Assembly (NCBI RefSeq): GCF_000242635.2
Contig: NC_017770.1
Location: 4,662,669-4,726,668, forward strand
From: Solitalea canadensis DSM 3403
Lineage (GTDB): Bacteria; Bacteroidota; Bacteroidia; Sphingobacteriales; Sphingobacteriaceae
Length of the DNA stretch: 64,000 nucleotides
Direction: 5' to 3'
Of the stretch, positions 42,446-50,795 are shown piece after piece. The position numbers were made by a program, and so were the translations under genes. How positions within the stretch are numbered: the first letter of the stretch is position 1; each line of letters begins with the position of its first letter. A model generated the notes under the pieces. That model was not told the origin of the DNA, did no database searches, and was given only the letters and a program-made list of their open reading frames with translations.

Positions 42446-42781
42446 TTAAATGTACTTAAAAAAAGCAAAAAGTCGTCGGTGTTTTAAATAACCAAAATCT
42501 AAATCATGTAGATAGGCTTCGCGTTCGAAACTTATGGCATAATAGGCATTGGTGAAATCCTTCTTTTGTGCTAAACGGACTAAAAATTCGATCAGGTACC
42601 AAAGATAAAAGCCGATTAAAAATAACTCCAGTTGTTGTCGTAAATGAATACGTTCATGGTTTATTAACGACCTGTCAGTGCGTAGTTCTTTTGATTTTAA
42701 TATGATAAAAGGCCAAAGCGTTATTGCTTGGGCAAATTTCCCAGTAATTAAGTTTAAAAACCTCCTTGATACTAAAATCAT
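42446..42781 (-). CDS. Small membrane protein with an HExxH-like motif
   Basis: A 111-residue protein set between hutG and hutI, 17 bp before hutG and 26 bp after hutI, so probably co-transcribed. It has one or two hydrophobic stretches (about 50-68) and a conserved-looking HERIH (42-46), a zinc-protease-like HExxH, plus a later FEREAY (about 86-91) that could supply the third ligand. It is very small for an M48/M56 protease. It is probably a minimal membrane metalloprotease-like protein; the substrate and its link to histidine use are unknown. Confidence 0.65.
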   Translation of the reverse strand: MILVSRRFLNLITGKFAQAITLWPFIILKSKELRTDRSLINHERIHLRQQLELFLIGFYLWYLIEFLVRLAQKKDFTNAYYAISFEREAYLHDLDFGYLKHRRLFAFFKYI

Positions 42782-42807
42782 TTATTAAATTGTTTTTTAT
42801 CAGTAAG

Positions 42808-44046
42808 TTAATATTTTTTACCATTGATAAAAATTGTATCTATATGGTTCGACCCAAACGAATAAGGCATAAAAGTAACTGATGGGATCTCTTTGGTTAG
42901 CATAAAATTAGCTTGTTTTCCTTTAGAAATACTTCCATAAGATGAAGAAAGATCCATTGCGTATGCGCCATTCAATGTGGCAGCATTTATTGCTTCGGCT
43001 GGCAACATTTTCATTCGCATGCAGGCAAGAGCTACTACCAGGTTCATGTTGCCCGAAGGTGTGGTACCCGGATTAAAATCAGATGCCAACGCAACCCCAA
43101 GTCCTGCATCTATCATGCCGCGTGCATTGGCAAAAGGAATATTAATGAACAATGAACATGAGGGTAAAAGCGTTGCAATTGTTTCCGATCCTTTCAAAGA
43201 TTCGATCACAGCATCATCGGTAACCTCTAAATGATCTACAGAAAGAGCACCTTTTCTGACACAAGCCTGTACCGCTCCGGTATTCGTAAATTGGTTAGCA
43301 TGAATCTTTGCTTTTAACCCGTATTTGGCTCCCGCGTCAATTATTTGTTCAGTCTCTTCTATTGAAAAATAATTTTGTTCACAAAAGGCATCAATATAAT
43401 CTGCCAAGCCTTCATCAGCTATTTGTGGTAAAAGTTTAGTTATTAGTAAATCGATATAACCTTTGTGATCTTGTTTGTATTCTGCAGGAAAAGCATGAGC
43501 CCCTAAAAAGGTAGCTTTTACAGGAATAGAAAAGTTTTCTTTTAGCTTACGGATAACTCGGAGCATCTTTAACTCTGCGTCATAGCTTAAACCATATCCA
43601 CTTTTAATTTCAATGGCTCCCGTTCCCAGGCCGATTAATTCATTTAGCCTTTTAGCAGCCGAATTATATAACTCTTCTTCTGGTGTATGTGCCAGCTTTC
43701 TTGCTGAATTTAAGATTCCTCCACCTGCCGCTGTTATTTCCTCATAGGTTTTGCCTTGAATTTTCATCAGAAACTCTTCCTCTCTTGAGGCGGCAAATAC
43801 CAGGTGAGTATGTGAGTCGCACCATGTTGGAAGAATTAATTTTCCGGTGGCATCAATAACTTCATCAGCATTTTCAAAGGTTGCAGGGTCTAGTTCGGTC
43901 ATTAAACCAAAATCTGCGATTTTTCCATCGGTTACTTTTAACCAAGCATTTTCAATGGAGGGTAAGTCAGTCATTTCTTTCCCCTGTAACAAGCGTTTAT
44001 CTGGAGATTGAATGCCGCAAAGTTGTTTTATATTAATGATGATCAT
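42808..44046 (-). CDS. hutI: Imidazolonepropionase
   Basis: A 412-residue amidohydrolase that opens the imidazolone ring to N-formimidoyl-glutamate, the third step of histidine catabolism. Zinc-binding motif HTHLVF (near 79-84) and the later EIKSGYGL and HANQFTN segments are diagnostic. The length is typical of HutI. It is the first gene of a leftward row with the small metalloprotease-like gene and hutG. A 7-bp repeat array lies 12 bp upstream of its start. Confidence 0.96.
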   Translation of the reverse strand: MIIINIKQLCGIQSPDKRLLQGKEMTDLPSIENAWLKVTDGKIADFGLMTELDPATFENADEVIDATGKLILPTWCDSHTHLVFAASREEEFLMKIQGKTYEEITAAGGGILNSARKLAHTPEEELYNSAAKRLNELIGLGTGAIEIKSGYGLSYDAELKMLRVIRKLKENFSIPVKATFLGAHAFPAEYKQDHKGYIDLLITKLLPQIADEGLADYIDAFCEQNYFSIEETEQIIDAGAKYGLKAKIHANQFTNTGAVQACVRKGALSVDHLEVTDDAVIESLKGSETIATLLPSCSLFINIPFANARGMIDAGLGVALASDFNPGTTPSGNMNLVVALACMRMKMLPAEAINAATLNGAYAMDLSSSYGSISKGKQANFMLTKEIPSVTFMPYSFGSNHIDTIFINGKKY

Positions 44047-44057
44047 GGTCTGTTAAA

Positions 44058-44093
44058 TTACGAGTTACGAGTTAGGTATTACGAATCGTTACA
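44058..44093. repeat. Degenerate 7-bp tandem repeat, unit TTACGAG
   Basis: Two exact TTACGAG units followed by two variants and a final TTACACG. It begins 12 bp upstream of the hutI start codon. Inverted matches (ATTCGTAAC, then CCCGTAAT) lie near 44118-44140. The same unit occurs at 6649-6683. Confidence 0.6.
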
Positions 44094-44145
44094 CGCATTA
44101 AAAAACGAAAAATTCAATTCGTAACATATAAACCCGTAATAAATA

Positions 44146-44913
44146 CTAAATCTCTACTAAAATCGGACAGTGATCCGAATGTCTTGCATCTGGTAATATT
44201 GTTGCACGTTTTAGTTCCATTTCCAGTTCTTTGGTAGCCATATGATAATCAATACGCCACCCTAAGTTTTTGGCTCTTGAATTTGCTCTGAAACTCCACC
44301 AGGTATAATTATGAGGTTCCTGATTAAAGTGTCGGAATGTGTCTATAAAGCCTGCGTTGATGAATTTTTCCATCCATTCGCGTTCTTCAGGTAAGAAACC
44401 TGAGGAATTAGCATTTGATTTTGGGTTATGAATATCGATAGGTCGATGGCAAATATTATAGTCGCCAGAAATAATGAGTTTTGGGTATTTCCAACGGGTC
44501 TGTGTAGCATACTCCATAAAAAATTTCATAAACTCAAATTTTATCCCTTGTCGCTCCTCGCCGCTTGATCCTGATGGCAGATAAACACTCATGACAGAAA
44601 CGTTCGGAAAATCAGCACGCACCACACGCCCCTCGAAATCATATTGCTCATGGCCACAGCCAAACTCAACCGATTCAGGCTGAATACGTGAAAGAATCGC
44701 AACGCCACTATATCCTTTTTTCTGCGCCGGATACCAATATTGATATTTGTAGCCCATATCTTCAAGCAGAGTGATCTCCTCAGGTATATTTTCGGGATGA
44801 GCCTTTATTTCCTGTAAACAAACAACGTCTGCATCGGTTGCCTGGAGCCAGTTTAACCATCCTTTTGAAATAGCTGAACGGATGCCATTAACGTTATAGG
44901 ATATTATTCTCAT
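44146..44913 (-). CDS. xth: Exodeoxyribonuclease III
   Basis: A 255-residue AP endonuclease and 3'-exonuclease of the ExoIII/EEP family in base-excision repair. Motifs: NVNGIRSA (7-14), LQEIKAH (33-39; metal E), SGDYNICH (about 147-154), and the end SDHCPILVE (about 245-253). The length is normal. Its start overlaps the stop of the cyclophilin gene upstream by four bases, so the two are translationally coupled. Confidence 0.95.
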   Translation of the reverse strand: MRIISYNVNGIRSAISKGWLNWLQATDADVVCLQEIKAHPENIPEEITLLEDMGYKYQYWYPAQKKGYSGVAILSRIQPESVEFGCGHEQYDFEGRVVRADFPNVSVMSVYLPSGSSGEERQGIKFEFMKFFMEYATQTRWKYPKLIISGDYNICHRPIDIHNPKSNANSSGFLPEEREWMEKFINAGFIDTFRHFNQEPHNYTWWSFRANSRAKNLGWRIDYHMATKELEMELKRATILPDARHSDHCPILVEI

Positions 44914-45632
44914 TTTTTCTTTTCCTTTTCTTTTTTAAGCTTCTTCTCTAATTTCCTTGTTTCCTTTTTACTTAGCAACTCCACTTTCATCCTCATATCC
45001 TGAATCGGACGATCATTTCCATCCGTCTTGGTAGCTGCAATCTTATCAACCAATTCAATGCCTTCAACCACTTCACCGTAAACCGTATAATTACGGTCAA
45101 GAAACGGAGTTCCCCCAATGGTTTTATAGACCTCACGCTGTGATAAAGGGATTTTTTTGCCCTGTAAACGAGTTTGCTCAATCCGATCAAGGTCAGCTTC
45201 TGTATATTTCTTACCCTGTACAATATAGAACTGACAACCGCTTGAAGCTTTTGCCGGATTATTATCGCGTGCTGCAGCTAATACTCCTTTTTTGTGGAAT
45301 AAACTGTCATTAAATTCTGCCGCAACTGTATAACCAGCATCTCCATTACCAAGCATTTTACCCGCAGGGGCATTTTTTGAATCAGGATCTCCACCCTGAA
45401 TCATGAAATCCTTAATCACTCTGTGAAATAACAAACTGTCGTAAAAATGTTTTTCGGTGAGCTTAATGAAATTGTCCCGGTGCAAGGGTGTTTCATTATA
45501 AAGTCGGATGGTACAACTGCCCGAGTCAGTACTTAATTTAACGTAATAATTGGTTGGTTTCTTTTGTGCAAATGATGAATTGGAAACAACGATTCCAGCG
45601 ATTAATAATAGGCAGTAAAAAACTTTCTTCAT
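44910..45632 (-). CDS. Secreted cyclophilin-type peptidyl-prolyl isomerase
   Basis: A 240-residue protein with a signal peptide (residues 1-22, ending SFAQ). The cyclophilin signature FHRVIKDFMIQGGDP (69-83) is clear and the closing VYGEVVEG follows. It catalyses proline isomerisation during folding in the periplasm. A Lys/Glu-rich tail follows the domain (about 215-240). It overlaps the ExoIII start by four bases. Confidence 0.93.
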   Translation of the reverse strand: MKKVFYCLLLIAGIVVSNSSFAQKKPTNYYVKLSTDSGSCTIRLYNETPLHRDNFIKLTEKHFYDSLLFHRVIKDFMIQGGDPDSKNAPAGKMLGNGDAGYTVAAEFNDSLFHKKGVLAAARDNNPAKASSGCQFYIVQGKKYTEADLDRIEQTRLQGKKIPLSQREVYKTIGGTPFLDRNYTVYGEVVEGIELVDKIAATKTDGNDRPIQDMRMKVELLSKKETRKLEKKLKKEKEKKK

Positions 45633-45642
45633 ATGGTTTTAG

Positions 45643-45996
45643 TTAAAAGCTGATATCATATAATTGCTCAAAATAGTGAACAATTAAGGATTTCATTAGT
45701 AATTCTTGCTCTAGTAATGTATAGTTAGGAAGATTTTTTGTTTTTTTCCAATGCGGCCATCCATCCTGATCAAGGCCTTCGAGCTCATAAAATCCCATTT
45801 CACTAAACAGGCGACAAGTGGCAATATGCATTAATTCTTCTTTCTGTCGTTTGGAAAACTTTTGTGGACCTTTTCCAAGCTCTTGTACTCCAATTAAAAA
45901 AAGCATCACTTTTAAGTCTGGAGTATCGTTGTCAAAATCGTCAGCAATCTTTTGCTGTAGCTTCGACCATTTATTATTGATTTCTGCAGGGGTCAT
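45643..45996 (-). CDS. Conserved hypothetical protein
   Basis: A 117-residue acidic, mainly helical soluble protein with repeated short motifs such as KWSKLQQKIADDF and the Trp-rich DQDGWPHWKK. No catalytic residues are recognised, though the size and style fit a conserved Bacteroidota family of unknown role. It is 11 bp upstream of the cyclophilin gene in the same leftward transcript. An 8-bp hairpin (46013-46032) sits in its leader, which might be regulatory. Confidence 0.7.
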   Translation of the reverse strand: MTPAEINNKWSKLQQKIADDFDNDTPDLKVMLFLIGVQELGKGPQKFSKRQKEELMHIATCRLFSEMGFYELEGLDQDGWPHWKKTKNLPNYTLLEQELLMKSLIVHYFEQLYDISF

Positions 45997-46151
45997 TTAT
46001 ATAATTTTTAACCTGCTTGCGTTTGCAAGCAGTTGTATCAATCTGCTAAATTATCAATTACCGTCGACTATTAAAGCTGCGTGCTATTTGGATTAATAAT
46101 TGCCTTGTATAAGTAGCAATATATGAATGCCTTAACTTAATTAATACTTCT

Positions 46152-46640
46152 ATGGAGAAAAGAACTAAAAGAAAATTTTCAGGTTTTTTTGACAGATTTT
46201 CTACCAAGATTACGAAAGTAACTGGCAGCCCAACTGCATTTATCGTTGCTCTTGCAGTAATAATTGTTTGGGCTGTTAGCGGTCCAATTTTTAATTATTC
46301 TGATACTTGGCAATTGGTCATAAATACAGGAACAACAATTATTACTTTTTTGATGGTTTTTGTAATTCAACAAAGCCAGAACAAAGACACAATGGCCCTC
46401 CAATTAAAATTGAATGAACTTATTGCTTGTACCAAAGGAGCTAGCAATCGGTTAATCGATATTGAGGATCTGACAGAAGAAGATTTAATTGTGCTAAAGA
46501 GATTTTACATCAAACTTTCCGAACTCTCAAAAACGGAGGGAATACATGCCACTCATTCAATTGATGAGGCTAAGGTTAAACATGACGCCAAGCAAAGGAC
46601 GGACAAACAGGCCGGAAATGCCGAACGAAATAAAGTTTAA
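46152..46640 (+). CDS. Low-affinity iron permease family protein
   Basis: A 162-residue membrane protein. Two helices (about 29-47 and 54-73) surround the family signature: AFIVALAVIIVWAVSGPIF, then TWQLVINTGTTIITFLMVFVIQ, followed by QNKDTMALQLKLNELI. The C-terminal tail is charged. The name comes from fungal Fet4-like proteins; iron transport is not proved for bacterial members. It is divergent from the cyclophilin row. Confidence 0.88.
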   Translation: MEKRTKRKFSGFFDRFSTKITKVTGSPTAFIVALAVIIVWAVSGPIFNYSDTWQLVINTGTTIITFLMVFVIQQSQNKDTMALQLKLNELIACTKGASNRLIDIEDLTEEDLIVLKRFYIKLSELSKTEGIHATHSIDEAKVKHDAKQRTDKQAGNAERNKV

Positions 46641-46754
46641 ACAGCGTTTTATTTTTTGGGTAAATTGACTAAATTGTATCTCCTTCAAGCGATCATCCCG
46701 CCATTTTTTTGTACAGTATCACAACTAATAATCAATGCAAACTTTTCAAAAAAC

Positions 46755-46760
46755 AGGAGG
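46755..46760 (+). promoter_or_regulatory. Strong Shine-Dalgarno sequence AGGAGG
   Basis: A perfect AGGAGG sits 5 bp before ATG 46766. Most genes here lack a visible SD, as expected in Bacteroidota, so this one decides the start and is notable. Confidence 0.7.
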
Positions 46761-46765
46761 TCTTT

Positions 46766-47041
46766 ATGCCAAAATTTGTTATTGAAAGAGAGATACCTAA
46801 TGCAGGAAATCTTTCAAAAGATGAGCTAATAGGTATTTCCCAAAAATCATGTAATGTTTTAAGGAGTATGGGTCCTGAAATCCAGTGGGTTCACAGTTAT
46901 GTAACGGGTGATAAATTGTATTGTGTTTATATTGCACCGGATGAGAAAACAGTGCAACAACATGCTGATCAGGGAGGATTTCCGGCGAACAGTATTGCCA
47001 GAGTTTATAGTATCATTGATCCCACAACCGCTGAAGGATAA
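46766..47041 (+). CDS. DUF4242 (nickel-binding-like) protein
   Basis: A protein of 91 residues. ATG 46766 is chosen over the upstream ATG 46709 because of the strong ribosome site. The pattern FVIEREIPNAGNLS...WVHSYVTGDKLYCVYIAPD matches DUF4242, a small ferredoxin-like fold whose Streptomyces member binds nickel. The final VYSIIDPTTAEG is also typical. Its role is unknown. Confidence 0.85.
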   Translation: MPKFVIEREIPNAGNLSKDELIGISQKSCNVLRSMGPEIQWVHSYVTGDKLYCVYIAPDEKTVQQHADQGGFPANSIARVYSIIDPTTAEG

Positions 47042-47047
47042 AATAAA

Positions 47048-47082
47048 AAAGACTTCTTATATACCGTAAGAAGTCTTTCTGT
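47048..47082. terminator. Shared terminator between convergent genes
   Basis: AAAGACTTCTTA (47048-47059) pairs with TAAGAAGTCTTT (47067-47078), with A and T runs on either side. Confidence 0.85.
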
Positions 47083-47090
47083 TAAATAGG

Positions 47091-47789
47091 TTATTTGAAC
47101 CTATAGCCAAGCGAAACATAAGGAGCCCTGAATCTTGGTTTGTAGCTGAAAATGCCATCTCGGTCTTTGAAGGGAGATATAAAACTTTCTTCATAAAATA
47201 CGCCCAACTCAAATTTTTTATACTCTATCCCCAAACCAAATTGAATTCCTGCATCAAATGAGTTGAAAAGCTCTTTTTCTTCCTTTTTTGTTGATTTAGT
47301 ATAGTTTGAGCCGAGAAAGTAACCAGTTTGAGCATCATAGTAGCTGTTTCTTAACTTTGCTTGAGTTTTTACTGCCAGTCCGATACTAGGTCCAGCATAA
47401 ATATTCAGATATGGAAATGGATGATACCTAAACAGTAGTGGCATTTGTATGTAACTTAGATCTATGGTCATTCCTTCGTAGTATTGAATGGTACTCATAG
47501 ATTCATCTGTGTAGAAACGCGCATACACAGGAAGGAACATGTCACGATTGGTAAAAGTCAGATTCGGTTGAAATGATAAATTGTTGTTTAGGTTCTTTTC
47601 AAGAAAAACAGACAAAGAAAAGCTATTTCTTTCCGAAGGAATATCGCCAGAGCCTTCACGTTCTTTTAATCCGAATTTTGAATAGTTACTTTTCTGATAA
47701 GTAGCTTTAAGTCCCCAGCCAATTTTTTGTGAATAAACAGCTGTAATTGAAATAGCCAAAAAACAAATGATAAGTAGAGTTTTTTTCAT
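47091..47789 (-). CDS. Outer-membrane beta-barrel protein
   Basis: A protein of 232 residues from ATG 47789 (an upstream ATG at 47801 adds four residues), with a signal peptide ending VYSQ. The mature part is made of alternating strands (LSFQPNLTFTNRDM, PLLFRYHPFPYLNIYAGP) and ends with an aromatic residue-containing strand (APYVSLGYRF), as in porin-family/PF13568 eight-stranded barrels. It is a single gene. Function unknown. Confidence 0.85.
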   Translation of the reverse strand: MKKTLLIICFLAISITAVYSQKIGWGLKATYQKSNYSKFGLKEREGSGDIPSERNSFSLSVFLEKNLNNNLSFQPNLTFTNRDMFLPVYARFYTDESMSTIQYYEGMTIDLSYIQMPLLFRYHPFPYLNIYAGPSIGLAVKTQAKLRNSYYDAQTGYFLGSNYTKSTKKEEKELFNSFDAGIQFGLGIEYKKFELGVFYEESFISPFKDRDGIFSYKPRFRAPYVSLGYRFK

Positions 47790-47972
47790 TGGAAATTGCA
47801 TTAAGTAAATAGGTGGGCGAAGATAAGCTTAAAATGGGAAAAAGGTGATATAACCATTGGAAAAGGGCCTTTTGTAATTTATTTCGTTCGATCTTTTTCT
47901 TAAATGCGTAGTACTGTTATTAATTGTATCGGAATTTTTTGTGGATTGTTTCAGTTATGAGCATGCAGCGCT

Positions 47973-47980
47973 TATTTTTG
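47973..47980 (+). promoter_or_regulatory. -7 box upstream of hutU
   Basis: TATTTTTG fits TAnnTTTG and is 44 bp before the hutU ATG. Confidence 0.4.
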
Positions 47981-48023
47981 CTGAACCAATTTAATCAGTA
48001 AACTAAAGGTCATTAATACCACT

Positions 48024-50024
48024 ATGACATTCAAAGAACAAGTACTTCAAGGCATTCCTGTTGAATTGCCGGCAAAAAAAGCATACGATACAGCTGTAAG
48101 CCATGCGCCAATTAGAAAACAACTATTAAGCAGAGAAGAGAAAAAACTGAGTCTGCGCAATGCTTTACGTTATTTTCCTAAACAGTGGCATAAAGAACTG
48201 GCTGAAGAGTTTTTAGAAGAGCTGGAAACTTTCGGTCGTATTTATATGTATCGTTTCAGACCTGATTATGCGATGTATGCACGGCCAATTCATGAATATC
48301 CTTGTAAGAGTATTCAGGCGGCAGCAATCATGCTCATGATTCAAAATAATCTTGATCCTGCCATAGCGCAGCATCCTCACGAGCTAATAACTTATGGAGG
48401 AAACGGTGCTGTGTTTCAAAATTGGGCTCAATACCTGTTAACTATGCAGCTGCTGGCAACGATGACTGATGAGCAAACGTTGAATATTTATAGTGGTCAC
48501 CCACAGGGTTTATTCCCTTCCGGGAAATCTGCTCCACGTGTGGTTGTTACCAATGGGATGATGATTCCAAATTACTCTTCACCTGATGATTTGGAGCGTT
48601 ACAATGCTTTAGGCGTAACCCAATACGGACAAATGACGGCTGGTTCTTACATGTATATTGGTCCTCAAGGGATCGTTCATGGTACCACCATTACCGTAAT
48701 GAATGCTTTCCGGAAAAAATTGGGCAAGGACGCTGATTCTAAAGGAAAAATTTTCCTGACAGCAGGTTTAGGTGGCATGAGCGGAGCGCAGCCTAAGGCA
48801 GGCAATATTGCCGGATGTATAACTATCTGTGCCGAAATAAATCCGGCGGCAGCAACCAAGCGCCATTCACAAGGCTGGGTTGATGAATTAATCGAGGATA
48901 TGAGTACGCTTGTTGCTCGTGTGCGAACAGCCAAAGACAATAAAGAAACTGTTTCGCTAGCTTTTATCGGAAACGTAGTTGATGTTTGGGAGCAATTTGA
49001 TAAAGAAGGCATTTTTATTGAAATAGGTTCAGATCAAACCTCACTGCACAATCCATGGTCGGGAGGTTATTATCCGGCAGGATTGAGCTTTGATGAATCG
49101 AACCAAATGATTGCGGCCAATCCCGAGTTATTTAAAGAAAAAGTACGTGAATCATTGAGAAGACATGCGGCTTCAATTAATAGTCATTGTGCTAAAGGAA
49201 CTTACTTTTTTGATTACGGTAATGCCTTTTTACTGGAATGTAGCCGAGCCGGCGCAGCAGTAATGGCCGAAAACGGAATCGACTTTAAATATCCTTCATA
49301 TGTTGAAGATATCTTAGGCCCGATGTGTTTTGATTATGGCTTTGGTCCGTTCCGTTGGGTGTGTACTTCAGGAAATCCTAAAGATTTACAAACAACTGAC
49401 CGCATTGCAAGAGAAGTTTTGGAAGAAATTAAAGCACAGTCTCCTGAAGAAATTCAGCAACAAATGCAGGATAATATCATTTGGATCAGAGATGCTGAAA
49501 AAAATAAACTGGTTGTGGGCTCGCAAGCACGTATTCTTTATGCCGATGCAGAAGGTCGGGCTAAAATTGCGTTGAAATTTAATGAGGCAATTAAATCTGG
49601 TGAATTGTCAGCTCCGGTAGTTTTAGGTCGCGACCATCACGATGTAAGTGGAACAGATTCTCCATTCAGAGAAACCAGCAATATTTATGACGGTAGTCGT
49701 TTTACAGCCGACATGGCAGTACATAATGTTATAGGAGATAGTTTCCGTGGTGCAACCTGGGTTTCCATTCATAATGGAGGCGGTGTTGGCTGGGGAGAAG
49801 TGATAAATGGAGGGTTCGGAATGGTGCTCGATGGAAGTGATGAGGCTAAACAAAAATTGCAAAACATGCTGTTTTTTGATGTTAACAACGGCATTGCCCG
49901 TAGAAGTTGGGCGCGCAACAAAGAAGCAAACTTTGCAATAGCCAGGGAAATGGAAAGAACTCCATTACTAAAGATAACAATGCCAACTATTGTTGAAGAT
50001 GAAGTAATAAACGAGTTATTCTAA
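48024..50024 (+). CDS. hutU: Urocanate hydratase
   Basis: A 666-residue NAD-dependent enzyme that hydrates urocanate in the second step of histidine catabolism. Key segments: the active-site region YGGNGAVFQNWAQYLLT, YSGHPQGLFPS, the NAD-binding GGMSGAQPKAG, and GDSFRGATWVSIHNGGGVGW near the end. It is about 110 residues longer than the E. coli-type enzyme, as in the longer Bacteroidota form. It lies 4 kb from hutI and hutG and faces the other way. No hutH is visible in this window. Confidence 0.96.
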   Translation: MTFKEQVLQGIPVELPAKKAYDTAVSHAPIRKQLLSREEKKLSLRNALRYFPKQWHKELAEEFLEELETFGRIYMYRFRPDYAMYARPIHEYPCKSIQAAAIMLMIQNNLDPAIAQHPHELITYGGNGAVFQNWAQYLLTMQLLATMTDEQTLNIYSGHPQGLFPSGKSAPRVVVTNGMMIPNYSSPDDLERYNALGVTQYGQMTAGSYMYIGPQGIVHGTTITVMNAFRKKLGKDADSKGKIFLTAGLGGMSGAQPKAGNIAGCITICAEINPAAATKRHSQGWVDELIEDMSTLVARVRTAKDNKETVSLAFIGNVVDVWEQFDKEGIFIEIGSDQTSLHNPWSGGYYPAGLSFDESNQMIAANPELFKEKVRESLRRHAASINSHCAKGTYFFDYGNAFLLECSRAGAAVMAENGIDFKYPSYVEDILGPMCFDYGFGPFRWVCTSGNPKDLQTTDRIAREVLEEIKAQSPEEIQQQMQDNIIWIRDAEKNKLVVGSQARILYADAEGRAKIALKFNEAIKSGELSAPVVLGRDHHDVSGTDSPFRETSNIYDGSRFTADMAVHNVIGDSFRGATWVSIHNGGGVGWGEVINGGFGMVLDGSDEAKQKLQNMLFFDVNNGIARRSWARNKEANFAIAREMERTPLLKITMPTIVEDEVINELF

Positions 50025-50033
50025 TAGTTATTT

Positions 50034-50061
50034 AGGGCACAAAAACTTGTGCCCTTTTTTT
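50034..50061 (+). terminator. Terminator of hutU
   Basis: AGGGCACAA (50034-50042) pairs with TTGTGCCCT (50047-50055), then a T run. Confidence 0.88.
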
Positions 50062-50273
50062 GTTTTTATCTTCCGGTTTTAATAAGAAACAAAGTGTTGT
50101 TTTCAGTCTAGTCCATTTTGGACCAAATTGACACCAATCCATCCTATTATCGTGATGCAGTTGCTTATATAATTTCAGGATATTGTAATCCGGTCAGTTT
50201 TCAATGGTGTTAAGCGTATCCATTAGATAAAATTTTAATTAAGAAAGATTTATTGACTATTTTTGGGACATCA

Positions 50274-50636
50274 ATGTTAGTAATAAAGGCAAAAAACAAC
50301 AAAATTAAGCAGTTGTTATCGGGCTGGCTGTTGGCTGTGTTCCTGATAACCCTGACGCCTTTTTCTGCATTTCACCACCATAAATCAGCAACGGAAAATG
50401 CGACGCATGAAACCAAACCTGTAAAGGGATTTGTGCTAAAAGCTTCTGACGGATCGGAGTCATGTTTGATCTGTAGTTTCCCTTTTGTAAAGAACTTTCT
50501 GGTGGAAAATCAACTGCACTTAAGCTATTACAGTGTAGTTGTAAGATTTTTTGCAGTAGAGAATGTAAAGGCGCAGCTTTTTATAAACTCTTTAAAGCAG
50601 TTACGCGCTCCTCCATTCCAATCCCCTCCTTTTTAA
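50274..50636 (+). CDS. Small membrane protein with His cluster and CxxC, upstream of a TonB receptor
   Basis: A 120-residue protein from ATG 50274 (TTG 50253 is also open). It has a membrane segment near 16-33, then HHH at about 35-37, a CLIC motif near 65-68, and a conserved-looking proline-rich end (LRAPPFQSPPF). His and Cys together suggest metal binding. The TonB receptor gene starts 160 bp downstream. Similar short His/Cys proteins stand next to receptors in other Bacteroidota (recollection). Metal uptake is inferred. Confidence 0.6.
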   Translation: MLVIKAKNNKIKQLLSGWLLAVFLITLTPFSAFHHHKSATENATHETKPVKGFVLKASDGSESCLICSFPFVKNFLVENQLHLSYYSVVVRFFAVENVKAQLFINSLKQLRAPPFQSPPF

Positions 50637-50795
50637 TATACCTTAGTTTAACAGGGTATAAATTTCCTTATCGATTTATTATTCGCTGATTAACATTCCG
50701 TCTTATCGGAAATGTCAAACAGTTATTATTTACGTATTGATTACTCGCATTTAATTCATGATGCGCAGGTTAATCAGATTGTACAATCATTTCAG

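Noticed and set aside
46013-46032. 8-bp hairpin as a terminator or riboswitch of the 45643-45996 gene
   Set aside because: It lies in the 5' leader, has no T run and is too simple for a ligand-binding RNA.
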